Source: Telmatactis stephensoni | Lineage: Eukaryota > Cnidaria > Anthozoa > Actiniaria > Isophelliidae | Direction of reading: 5' to 3' | NCBI GenBank assembly: GCA_029948255.1 | Contig: JALIZF010001832.1 | Location: 857,985 to 921,984, forward strand | Length of the DNA: 64,000 bases | Shown here: piece by piece, positions 1-9,474 of the stretch | How positions within the stretch are numbered: position 1 is the first letter of the stretch | How the letters are laid out: each line of letters starts with the position of its first letter | Made by a program: the position numbers and the translations under genes | Notes under the pieces: generated by a model | What the model saw: only the letters and a program-made list of their open reading frames with translations | Told to the model about the DNA's origin: nothing | Databases searched by the model: none

Positions 1-8
1 TCTATACG

Positions 9-34
9 GGAGTTTCACTCTCTTAGTATTATGC
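9..34. mobile_element. End fragment of a foldback (MITE-like) element
   Basis: The first bases of the window carry the same terminal sequence (GAGTTTCACTCTCTTAG, then TATTATG) seen at 14145-14167, where it is the right end of a complete foldback element. The rest of this copy lies outside the window or has decayed. Only the end is supported. Confidence 0.55.
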
Positions 35-196
35 CTTCTGTTGGCTTTACTCATGTCTTATATTTCATTACTCTCGGGGAAACAATGCTTTTGTGAAGGA
101 AGTTATATTCTTTTTACCCTTTTTGTAAATTTTAATGCTCATTGAAGGGCAATAAAATGCGAAGTCTTCAAGACAACGCTAATTTGACACCTGTGA

Positions 197-768
197 AGTA
201 TGGACACCTCTGATCTATCATACAGACACCTCTAGGATACAGAAACCTATAGAATACAGACACCTTTATAATACAGACACCTCTAGAATACAGACACCTC
301 TAGAATACAGACACCTCTAGAATACAGACACCTCTAGACTACAGACACCTCTAGGATACAGAAACCTATAGAATACAGACACCTTTATAATACAGACACC
401 TCTATAACACAGACACCTCTAGAATACAGACACCTCTAGAATACAGACACCTTTAGATACAGACACCTAGAATACAGACACCTCTAGAACACAGACACCT
501 CTAGTATATAGACACCTCTAGAATACAGACACCTCTAGAATACAGACACCTCTAGAATACAGACACCTCTAGACTACAGACACCTCTAGAATACAGACAC
601 CTCTAGAATACAGACACCTCTAGAATATGGACACCTCTAGAATACAGACACCTCTAGACTACAGACACCTCTAGAATACAGACACCTCTAGAATACAGAC
701 ACCTCTAGAATACAGACACCTCTAGAACACAGACACCTCTAGAATATAGACACCTCTAGAAGACACCT
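197..768. repeat. Minisatellite, about 17-bp unit, left block
   Basis: More than thirty tandem copies of a unit close to TAGAATACAGACACCTC. Variants include GGATACAGAAACC, TATAATACAG and GACTACAG. Each unit contains a TCTAGA palindrome at the join. The order of variants repeats in blocks (for example GGATACAGAAACCTATAG at 234 and 352), which suggests expansion by unequal exchange of several units at once. There is no open frame and no spacer diversity. Confidence 0.95.
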
Positions 769-881
769 CTACTTTACTTTATGTTGTTATTCTACTTCAT
801 TTCATTTCAGTTCATTTCAACCGCATTTGATTATATACATATAGATATTTGCGGTATATAAATCTTAAACATTATTATTAT
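769..881 (+). mobile_element. SINE 3' tail inserted in the minisatellite
   Basis: This stretch has no minisatellite units. It matches, in reverse complement, the tail of the complete SINE at 7093-7396: the TTTCATTTCAGTTCATTT segment, CCGCATTTGATTATATAC, the TTTGCGGTATATAAATC segment and a terminal ATT repeat. The head with the tRNA-like promoter is absent, so it looks like a 5'-truncated retroposed copy lying on the plus strand. Confidence 0.75.
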
Positions 882-990
882 TAATACAGACACCTCTAGA
901 ATACAGACACCTCTAGAATACAGACACCTCTAGAATACAAGCACCTCTAGAATACAGACATACAGACACCTCTCATAACATGATCACCTC
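882..990. repeat. Minisatellite, right block
   Basis: The same 17-bp unit as the left block resumes right after the inserted SINE tail and fades out near 990. The two blocks were probably one array before the insertion. Confidence 0.85.
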
Positions 991-1011
991 TGTAATAGTC
1001 GCGCGCGCCTC

Positions 1012-1012
<1 letters not shown>

Positions 1013-1044
<32 letters not shown>

Positions 1045-1051
1045 TGATGAT
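1013..1051. repeat. Compound trinucleotide microsatellite (TAA)n(TGA)n
   Basis: An uninterrupted TAA run passes into a TGA run. It directly precedes the LINE remnant and may be the 3' tail of that minus-strand element. Confidence 0.85.
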
Positions 1052-1261
1052 GATGATGATAAGCTTTATCAATCAATCAATTCATTCTGATAGCGGTTAA
1101 TAAACCGAATTACAAGGAAAGTAAGCACTTCAAGCAACAGCATAACAAATAATATATTCTGAAACTTGACTGTCACAAAATCATTAAATCTATTAGTGTT
1201 TCCTAAAGTCTTCCTCAACTGCAGCACGAAGAAGGTAGAATGTTATTGGCTAGTGACATAG

Positions 1262-1720
1262 TTTTTGCTTCATTGAATTATAAGTTTTTCACATGCTATT
1301 TGTCTAGGAAAAATCAGCCCAGTCAACACAAGAGCATCATCATAGTTGGAGTCAGGAAAAATGATGCGAAGAGCTCGTTCCTGTACAGATTCATCGTTGA
1401 GATAAGCTGGTAAGGCGGACCAAAGTTTTTAACAGGAGAAGAGTACTCTACAGTAGACCTAACACTGCTGCAGTACACTTGAACTAGATCGTTAGTACCC
1501 AAACCGGATCTTTTTAGGACCCTCAGTGCATACAGACACTTTGAAGCCTACTTGTAAACACAGTGATCGTTCCAATTAACTGAGATCGTCAGATATAAAC
1601 ACACCAAGGAGTTTATAGGGGTTGACCTTTTGGATTACAGTATACACCATTAAGTTGCAATGGGCCAAGCACGCAGGCTTTGTACCTTTAGAAATCCACA
1701 ACCATTTCCTGACTTTCTAT
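1262..1720 (-). pseudogene. Decayed CR1-like LINE, reverse transcriptase C-terminus
   Basis: Minus-strand reading gives pieces typical of the C-terminal end of CR1/L2-group reverse transcriptases. In order they are YKLLGVFISDDLS, LRVLKRSGLGTNDLVQVY, LWSALPAYLNDE and ESVQERALRIIFPDSNYDDA, ending at a stop at about 1262. The pieces lie in different frames and are broken by stops and at least one frameshift near 1427, so the copy is dead. The assignment rests on recognised family wording rather than a search. The exact LINE clade is uncertain. Confidence 0.8.
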
Positions 1721-2433
1721 CAGTGCATTCAGATGCATATTACGCAGGGCAGCATATATAGTAGTACGAGTTGATATCATTTGCTATCAAGGGTAGGTAG
1801 CTAGGCGAGCATGTGGGGATGATTTCGAACACAGACGTATCACCAACATATTTCATTCTAGTTGACCACTCCTTTAATATCCATTTTAGATATAAATGTA
1901 CAATGGATTTACAGAAAGTAAATAGTAAGATCTGTTGTGATAGATGGAATTCTCCATACATTTCATATAACCTCTATATTACAAACACTTTTCTCCGTCG
2001 ATCCTTCTTATTATTATGATGCAGTTGGTTTTCTTGATTCTTCGAAGCACGTTATCCCATATTTCCCTGGTCACTATTTATTCTAGAGCGTTATTCAGAT
2101 ATAACCTCGTATAAGGTATATATATATCGACCTCGCTCTATTGGGTTTTAAAGACAGATCAGGGGATCGATCTCACTGTCTCATAGGAAAACACCGAACC
2201 GCACCCTTTTACTAAAAAACCTTTTACTATGGAAAGCTCCTTCTCATTTCCAAAAGCAGTGATAAAATTGAACAGAAAAAAAATCCTTCGAAAAAAAAGC
2301 TCGAATAAAAGTTAATTACAATATCGATGTTGATTATATTCGAGTGATATCCAATACATTACAGATATTGCACACCATTTAGCAAATGATATACATATGT
2401 TGCCGATAATATTTACTACCAGAAAACAGTTCG
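1721..2433. other. Gene-free stretch, nothing recognised
   Basis: AT-rich sequence with only short open frames that lack family resemblance. It may continue the upstream part of the minus-strand LINE remnant beyond recognition. Confidence 0.4.
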
Positions 2434-2570
2434 AACAAATACAGCAGATTTCGTATGACTGTGAAAACGGTACCGTACGGTCACGACAGGAATTTCCAAT
2501 GGTTTTATAGACATCACGGTATTGACACGGCACGGCGCGGCCGGTTTTACACTCATATGAAATCTGCTCT
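2434..2570. mobile_element. Foldback element with AGCAGATTTC ends
   Basis: The left end AGCAGATTTCGTATGACTGT and the right end, read as reverse complement (AGCAGATTTCATATGAGTGT), are inverted repeats that enclose about 100 bp. Related sequence appears at 37960-38100, 44040-44180 and 44270-44400. The minus-strand open frame across it is a by-product. Confidence 0.7.
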
Positions 2571-3235
2571 AAAACGATCGCACGTCTCTGTACCGTGAAT
2601 ATAAACACGATGGGAAAGATAGAGCACACGAAAACCAAAAATGATTTTTAACGTTTTTTGTGCGAGCCAGGTCTGTCCTCTGATATAAACACGGTCACCA
2701 GACAATCAGCGCGCGCGTTAGCTCAAATTATTTTATAATAGTTTTATAAAATTAATTATTTTTGGTAATTTCGGGGAATCGACGATATCTCTGACATAAT
2801 CATGGTAGCCAACCAATCAGCGCGCTCGCTATGTTATATATCGCAAATACTATATATCAGTACAGACTACCGGACAACTAACGCATTTACTGATTGCCTC
2901 TTGAATGACGAGAAATCCAAAACATGGAAAGTCGATGACGACGTACTATTTACTGTAAACAACAAACTACGATAGCTTACCGTGACGTCAATGACTCTAA
3001 AAGCTTAAATATACGTTCAAATTACGATTATCAGAAGACAAAAAAGTCCCTCTGACGCACGCGATCGCGTGAGATAACTTAAAATAAAATGTGGTAGTTA
3101 AAATAATTAGACAAGTTCGTTGATAGATTTTTTCATTTAAAGATCCGGTAATATCTGATAAGTGCCGGCGTACTTTTTCCTCTATTTTTTATTTTTATTA
3201 TTATTTAATTATCTTTTCTTCTTCCCTTTGGGAAG
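2571..3235. other. Gene-free stretch, nothing recognised
   Basis: AT-rich, with CG-containing patches. Two stretches share an AATCAGCGCGC-type motif (2705 and 2815), hinting at an old local duplication. No coding or RNA feature is supported. Confidence 0.35.
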
Positions 3236-3470
3236 CTAAGCAAGAGTAGTCGAGCGGTAAGCCGGCGCCGATTGTCACATCTTTGGTCCCGGTTTCGATT
3301 CTCGGATGGGGCGCGCAATGCAGGCTCTCGAGTCTGTCAGTTCGCTTCGGCCAGCTTCCAGGAGATTTTTCTTGGGGTCCTCCAGTTTTCTTCCCTCAGT
3401 AAAAACCACAGAAACAGTTTGTTTTCTTCATTACAGTCGACAACCTACCCAAACCCAAACCTATACTCTA
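3236..3470 (+). mobile_element. tRNA-derived SINE
   Basis: The head resembles a polymerase III promoter: an A-box-like AGTAGTCGAGCGGTAAGC at about 3245 and a B-box-like CGGTTTCGATTCTCGG at about 3290. Downstream, the segment at 3360-3400 (GATTTTTCTTGGGGTCCTCC and AGTTTTCTTCCCTCAG) corresponds to the inverse of 26625-26680 and 41205-41260, so the three are one family. The acceptor-stem pairing expected of a real tRNA is missing. Confidence 0.65.
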
Positions 3471-4592
3471 AAAGACAACGCAGAAACCCCTTTAATAGCC
3501 TCATGATAAGGACACCTTTAGGTTACAATAAGCTCGATATTTTGAGTACTAAACCTTTAATACCGTCAGGACTAAATCTTTGTTTTGCGTAACGTTTCAT
3601 TGACTTTCTGCTCAAATGCCACTAAAATTTGGTGAATTAATGCGAGAGAGATATATGCCCTGGAGCTGTACTTTGAGAAAGGTTACCATTTAATCAGCAG
3701 AAAAACAATCATTTTCATAAATATCTCCCAGAAGCTTAACCTTAACTTGACAAGCTTTTGTCACACGTTTTGAGCACAAATGGTGTGCTTATAATATTTG
3801 ATGTATCATTGTTAATTAATGAAAAAAAGGATGACTAGAAAACAGTAGCGTAGAGGTTTTTCCGCTATGCCACTCTAAAACAACTGAAAGATTAAATTAA
3901 GCCAGTGATAAAAATAAGTCGTAACAATATTAACTCCAACATTTTTCTAATGATAGTCGAGTAGACTATCCATTGACGGCTCGATGACTACGCCCTGAGA
4001 TTTCGGTTGGCAGTCAGTCGAATAGACTATAGACTGACTATCCACTGAACTCGATGACTACGCCCCGATATTTCGGTTCGCCACGTTTGAGCATCATCTT
4101 GAACATCATTACATGCTCATTTAGATAGTATCCGCCTTGGAAAACCTAATGTTACCGCCACAATTGTCCACGCAGGAAAATGTTGTGTCTTTTTATGTTA
4201 CAACTGAAGAATATTGGCTCCATGGTTTCACACACTGGCACGCGCGCGATATGGAACTTTGAATGTCAACAATGATTTATTCGTAAGAGGGAAAAACCCC
4301 GAAATATTCATTCATTAAATGCTGTCCGTGCTTTCTTTAAGTTTCACGCCTTTATGCTTGCATACTGAGTTGTTTATTTAATCATTTTGATGCATTTTTC
4401 AAAACGAATCCATTTTCTTTATCTTCTTTTACCCATTTTTATAATTCATGTAATGTGTTTGACCGCAAACCAATCTAACCACAGTTATCACAGTTTTGCG
4501 ACCGTAACTCGGTTAAGTTAATTGAAAGAGTTCCAAGCTAGCACTTGTGGAACTAAGCAAAGGAAAGTGGAGTGTGGGCACATTGCTACTGC
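3471..4592. other. Gene-free stretch with a short direct repeat
   Basis: Two similar segments at about 3955-4015 and 4015-4080 share GACTATCCA, GCTCGATGACTACGCCC and GATTTCGGTT-like sequence, so this is an imperfect tandem pair of about 60 bp. The part next to 4593 is probably the 3' UTR of the minus-strand receptor gene. Confidence 0.5.
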
Positions 4593-5642
4593 CTACAAAA
4601 CCGATACGCCCGAACCAGAATTCACAAGACTAAGTTTCTTGAGGAACAAGTTTTCACCTGTAGAGCCACCCGAGCTTCGCCTTCTAAATGCTCTTGCTTT
4701 TAGAAACAATTCTTTTCTTACAGAAGGCGTGCTAAAAATATATACCAAGGGATTCATGAAAACGGACGTAAAAGTAAAAATATAAGCAAAGGTTAAAAGT
4801 TGTCGAATGTCATGTTGATAGTCGCCAAACTCCAACCACAACCAGATAACTTGGTGGGGGAGCATGCAGATCGCAAAGATCGTCGTGAATAGCACTGCTG
4901 TTCGAATAGCACTTATATTGCGTCTTTTATGTCTGGATTCAGCGTGTACTGAGCCTGAGATATGCCGTCTAACGCTAGTATGCCCTCGACGCACAACTAC
5001 GGCAATCCTCACATAGCAATACATAGTTATGAGAAGGGGAAGAGCATACTGAACGACAAAGAAAATAATCGTGAAACATTTTCTCATACTAAGGCTCCAT
5101 GTTTCAATGCAGTCATTGTCTTTGAACTCCAGAAAAGCGCTATAAGGTACCACCACCAATAGCGACAAAAACCATACTATCAAAACTATTTGATTCAGTT
5201 TTTTAGTTGACAGTTTGCTCCCCAGGGGACACACGATTCCACGATATCGCTGATAGCTTAGCAAAGTCAGGATCCAAACAAAAGACCCAAGTGAAAGAGT
5301 CTGTAAGGGCCACAGAATCTTACACATTGCACTTCCAAATATCCAGCGATGACCAACGTAGATCAGGATCATATCAAACGGTATGTTGAGTAACAAGACA
5401 GACATCTCTGATATCACAACATGAATCAGAAGAAGGTTACTCGGGGATTCTCGACGACGACGTCTTCGTTTTCTCAAGACAAAAATCATTACACAGTTTC
5501 CAACAGTTGCCAAGACAAAGATCATGACATACACAACTTCAACGAGCAGCTTTTCACCCTCATCTTCTCCGCCTCCAAGCGAAGAGACATCACTAGACGA
5601 TGAATTTGTTGTTTGGTTACTTGTGAAACCACTGTTGAACAT
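4593..5642 (-). CDS. Class A (rhodopsin-type) GPCR, peptide-receptor-like, single exon
   Basis: A 349-residue seven-helix receptor, probably in the plasma membrane and coupling a peptide or small ligand to G proteins. Helices lie near residues 34-56, 70-92, 104-134, 150-172, 188-217, 245-270 and 282-304. The N-terminus has likely glycosylation sites at N9 and N13. GN at 48-49 marks TM1. C107 and C178 can form the usual extracellular disulfide. NPLVY at 297-301 is the TM7 motif. Three family landmarks are changed: the TM2 acidic site is Glu79 rather than Asp, the DRY triad is QRY (131-133), and the TM6 CWxP is CMLP (259-262). The ATG chosen gives an intact N-terminal tail. There are no introns, as is common for cnidarian GPCRs. 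The galanin/allatostatin/NPY-like branch is the closest feel, but no ligand can be assigned. Confidence 0.9.
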   Translation of the reverse strand: MFNSGFTSNQTTNSSSSDVSSLGGGEDEGEKLLVEVVYVMIFVLATVGNCVMIFVLRKRRRRRRESPSNLLLIHVVISEMSVLLLNIPFDMILIYVGHRWIFGSAMCKILWPLQTLSLGSFVWILTLLSYQRYRGIVCPLGSKLSTKKLNQIVLIVWFLSLLVVVPYSAFLEFKDNDCIETWSLSMRKCFTIIFFVVQYALPLLITMYCYVRIAVVVRRGHTSVRRHISGSVHAESRHKRRNISAIRTAVLFTTIFAICMLPHQVIWLWLEFGDYQHDIRQLLTFAYIFTFTSVFMNPLVYIFSTPSVRKELFLKARAFRRRSSGGSTGENLFLKKLSLVNSGSGVSVL

Positions 5643-7092
5643 CCTGCTGGTCTCTGGTCTCTTACAGCTGCTCTGGTTGGTTTAGGTAGCTCCGGCAAGC
5701 CACTGAACTGCTCAATACAACTGAACGGATCTCCGTTCCGGAGAACGAAACACGACGCTGGTTTGATGTAATGATTTAGATATACGTCCAAAATGGTTTG
5801 TTCGTATTTCTTTTACACTATCTGCATTGCATTTCGGCTTTTTTGAGAAGCAATGGCTAATGACTGTTTTCTGCTATACTGATGCAGTACGAGATAAGTG
5901 ACTTTGATGTCGATCCGTACGGACTCCGCTAGACTGTGACTGATTGAGTTGGTCGTTCAAAATTCAACTCTAAAAATATTCATGAAGTTATCGGGAAAAA
6001 CATTTCCACCTTACCAAAACTCTCATGAATTATTGATTCCGTGATAATATTTTTCGATTGCCTGGAGTTGATAGTTTATATTTCATAACATATCGCCGAC
6101 CAACTTAAAGTAAACTCAAAGTAAACTTTGTGTTCTGTATTTTCTTGACTCTCAAATGTCCCCTGATTGATATATCCCCTTCCGATTCATCATGCCTTCT
6201 AAGCAAGATTTACAGTCAGCTTTGGTCACTTCTTCATATCTCGATCTTCAGTCTAATTGAACTATTTCAGATCGTTTCCAGCTAATAAAAGACAAAAATG
6301 CGTTGTTAGTCGCCTGGGTTTATCCTAAGGGCATATACATCAGTAGACTTATTATATACATTTCTTTTATCTCATTTTCAAATATAATTTCATATTAATG
6401 GCTGTCGTTCACAAGCCAGTTCTCTATTGAACTGTTAGTTAAATCTAGCCATTATGCCTCCATATTTGAAGGAAATGGGCGGTTCCCCATTGATAGCAAA
6501 TAGGTAATGAGTTCTTTGGGGCACTGGATTCATTTCATAATATTGTCAATTTGTGGAAAATCGAATCCTTTTTTTCAGACCGGATCTTCTTGCTCAGGAA
6601 AACAAGAAAACACACCACGCTTTGAGGATGCCAGCATTCATTAGTATGCGGTGGATAAAAAAACAACTTCACAGCCAAACAATTTTAAACCAGACTAAAT
6701 TAAATCTTCATTTTCAATGGGGACTCTTCTTGAAAATATCTTTTAAATTTAAAGCGTCACACCGCGCGAGTCTTTACATTCAAAATATCTCCAGTGAAGA
6801 CTTTTAATATCGTCTTAGTCGAGCTTACAAATAAGAGACTGTGTTTTCATGAAGTACAAAGAAGTGACCCAGCATTAGTGAAACTCTTTTGTTTTCTTTA
6901 ACTGGGGAATTCTAGAAAACAAAAGAATTATCCCTAATGCAAGGGTTTCCTACAAATCTTCAAATAAGTGGGCTGTTAGTAGCCAATGAAATGAACATTT
7001 GTTCAATGAAAAGTGTATCGATACTCTAGGCAGGAAACAGGGTTCTCGAACGATCGATCGATGGTATAGAGTAACGCAAGATAAATGACTCT
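5643..7092. other. Intergenic stretch upstream of the GPCR
   Basis: This should hold the 5' UTR and promoter of the minus-strand receptor. I see no clear TATA box at a usual distance. Short open frames here show no family resemblance. Confidence 0.4.
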
Positions 7093-7396
7093 TAATAATA
7101 ATAATAATAATGTTTAAGATTTATATACCGCAAATATCTATATGTATATAATCAAATGCGGTTAAAATGAACTGAACTGAAATGAAGTATAATCAAACAT
7201 AAAGTGTTTAAGAATCCCAACTGGCAAGGAGGCAAACCAGTTGGCTATATTACAAGCATGGCCGAGAAACTGAATTTGAACTAATCGAAATCGGAACAAA
7301 TTCAGTCTCAGCTAGTGGCCAGAGCGGGTATCGAACCTGGGACCACCAGATTGCGAGACCAACGCTCTGACCACTCGGCCATGCTGCCTCCTCCTT
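7093..7396 (-). mobile_element. Complete tRNA-derived SINE with (ATT)n tail
   Basis: Read on the minus strand it starts with GGCCGAGTGGTCAGAGCG (A-box region of a Leu/Ser-type tRNA) at about 7382 and has CCCAGGTTCGATACCCGC (B box) near 7325. A body follows, then an ATT repeat tail at 7093-7111. The tail half is found again at 769-881. It is not a functional tRNA because the head runs straight into a long unrelated body. Confidence 0.85.
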
Positions 7397-8970
7397 GCAG
7401 TAAATGGAGCAAAATATATATGCAAAAATGCTTTCGGTTTCAATGCAGTACAATTATCAATTAGCTGTTCATAACCCATGGTCGTTTGCTCGGTGTATCT
7501 CGTTATATTCCACATAATGCCTCTAGCTGGCTTCCTCTTTAATGAGATAGTCCTGAGTTCACTATCACTAATATTAACATCACTTGGACAAATTAAATTT
7601 AATAATAATGATGATAATAAAAGTGAATTTTTTTAGGATCTTCAAACTTCAATAAGTGGCTTTATACTTGTTTTTCTTGTAGTTCATGTGATTAGTCAAG
7701 ATAATGTTTCCGAACATCCTCTGGGGAAAAGTTGTATAATTAACAGATAGTCAAGTGCATAAAACGATCGAGGTTTGGTGTTCAGAAAAGTTATTTAAAG
7801 TGAAATGTACTCTGTAAAAGCCACATTATCGACATCAGTCTTATTCACGGAAAAAAACAATGTTCAATAACATCTGATGTATCAATTTATTTTTTTCTTT
7901 TCTGAATATGCACTATAGCTGCCTTTGGGGTACCTTGAGGGTGCACATCAAAGAAAAACGGACCTATGGTCGGTTTTTAGTAGCCGTTGTTTATAAGCAA
8001 CTGTAATGTTTTTCGCATGAACTGATCTTATTATTGACTATCTTACAACACGTTGAATAAAAAAAGATCATCCTGACCATTTAATTAAATTCGGCAAAAT
8101 AATAGTTTTGTTCTCTTGCTTAAACAAAAACATTTTTTTCATGCAATAAGCAAATGGTGATGTATGAGCGGACCTTTTGCTTTTATGTGCTCCCCCTGGT
8201 TACAGCCCTGTTCTTGGCGGTGACGTGACTGTAGTACGTGCATTTCAAAACCTTTAACTTGACTGAAAAAATGGTATCGCGTGATCTTGATTCGATCTGT
8301 CATAAAATTAATTTTTCTCGTATGCACACCCTTTACTGCCCAAAGGCGAAAGAGACGATTAACTTGAAGTTACCACTTGCTGATGGCTGAAGTATTTTAC
8401 GAATAAATCCAATTGAAGTATAAACATATGTTGGCCATGGCGAGATAACACGAAGTTGATTAGGTTTTTCGGTTGTCTTGTCGCCGGATGTTTGGTTGGC
8501 GTTACACCTTAAAACATAACACCAGACACAATATAGCCGGTTAACTTTGCTTGTCAAATTTCATACTATAGTATTTTTTCATGGACTACTTTTGTTGAAA
8601 CTGACAAAGCAAAGTGGTCTAATACTTGTCTAATATGATCGCTTTTATAAAGGTCCCCTATCTCCCTATTAACGGGACTTTTCGGGCGTCACGAAGAGTG
8701 AGCAATAATCTTTCTCGTTCACTTAAAAATCGAGGCGATTATTTCATGGGCTCGTCGTTTCGTTCAGAACGAGGCGTTTGACTGGAAAAGACATTCGGTG
8801 CGAAAAGCTTTCGTAAAGCTTTATCTATTCTCTAAAAAATCAGAAATTTTCATGCAAATATGATAGTCCTAATCAGCTATCGTGTTGTTATCCAGTGAGC
8901 TTTTCTCACCCCTTGCGTGACATTTTATATTTTAATCGAACAGGAACAAAAATATAATATTTGAAAAGAG
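7397..8970. other. Gene-free stretch, nothing recognised
   Basis: AT-rich intergenic sequence between the GPCR region and CHMP2. No open frame with family resemblance, no tandem array and no clear inverted repeat. Confidence 0.4.
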
Positions 8971-9153
8971 CACACCAAAGTTAGCAAAACTTGAAATTTT
9001 GAGGTAGTTTCGATGAATAGCGCCAAAGTTATGGGCGACCGAAATTTGTGCTTTGCGTATAGAAACGTTCGTGGGAGGGCAACGTGTTGCCCACCACCGA
9101 ACCGCGTTTCTACGAAACTACCTCAAAATTTCAATTTTTGCTAACTTTGGTGT
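8971..9153. mobile_element. Foldback element upstream of CHMP2
   Basis: The left arm (8974-9013, ending CTTGAAATTTTGAGGTAGTTTC) and the right arm (9114-9153) are inverted repeats of about 40 bp. A second, shorter pair inside it (AGAAACG / CGTTTCT) surrounds the centre. The left end includes AAAGAGCACACCAAAGTTAG, related to the core shared by other elements in this window. Confidence 0.7.
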
Positions 9154-9315
9154 ATGAAAAATTGGGAATTACGTTAACACAAAAAATATAGGCAGGGGAC
9201 CGTTGAAAATTATACGTTCTATATTCGAACGGTTTATCAGCACCCAGGAATGTACTTTTTTGTCCTTTTTTGTGCTATTTTACTTTAAAGTAAGGCTTTA
9301 AATGACGTAAAGATG

Positions 9316-9387
9316 TGACGTCATTAGTCTTACAGCTGAGCCCGCAATCATTTTGTGACGCAATGACATATTCTCCTATTTATAAAG
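9316..9387 (+). promoter_or_regulatory. Candidate core promoter of the CHMP2 gene
   Basis: A perfect cAMP-response-type palindrome TGACGTCA at 9316-9323 is followed by a half site (TGACGCAA) near 9356 and a TATA-like TATTTATAAAG at 9377-9387. This sits about 90 bp before the start codon. Spacing is plausible for a short 5' UTR. The role is inferred from motif and position only. Confidence 0.45.
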
Positions 9388-9474
9388 TTTAGTCAGTGTT
9401 CAAACAGTATTTTTAGTGAGATCTCGTGGATAATTTGCCTTTTTCACTGTTCTCTATTTCACCAACATTTCAAA

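Noticed and set aside
197..990. CRISPR-like regular array
   Set aside because: The units are contiguous 17-bp repeats without unique spacers, in an animal genome. It is a minisatellite.
2312..2638. 108-residue minus-strand open frame with a hydrophobic start
   Set aside because: It crosses the foldback element at 2434-2570, whose sequence recurs elsewhere, and has no family resemblance.
5522..5791. 89-residue minus-strand open frame overlapping the receptor start
   Set aside because: It is in another frame of the receptor coding sequence and 5' leader, with no domain.
7312..7396. tRNA-Leu/Ser gene on the minus strand
   Set aside because: A and B boxes are present but the sequence continues into a SINE body and an ATT tail, part of which recurs at 769-881.
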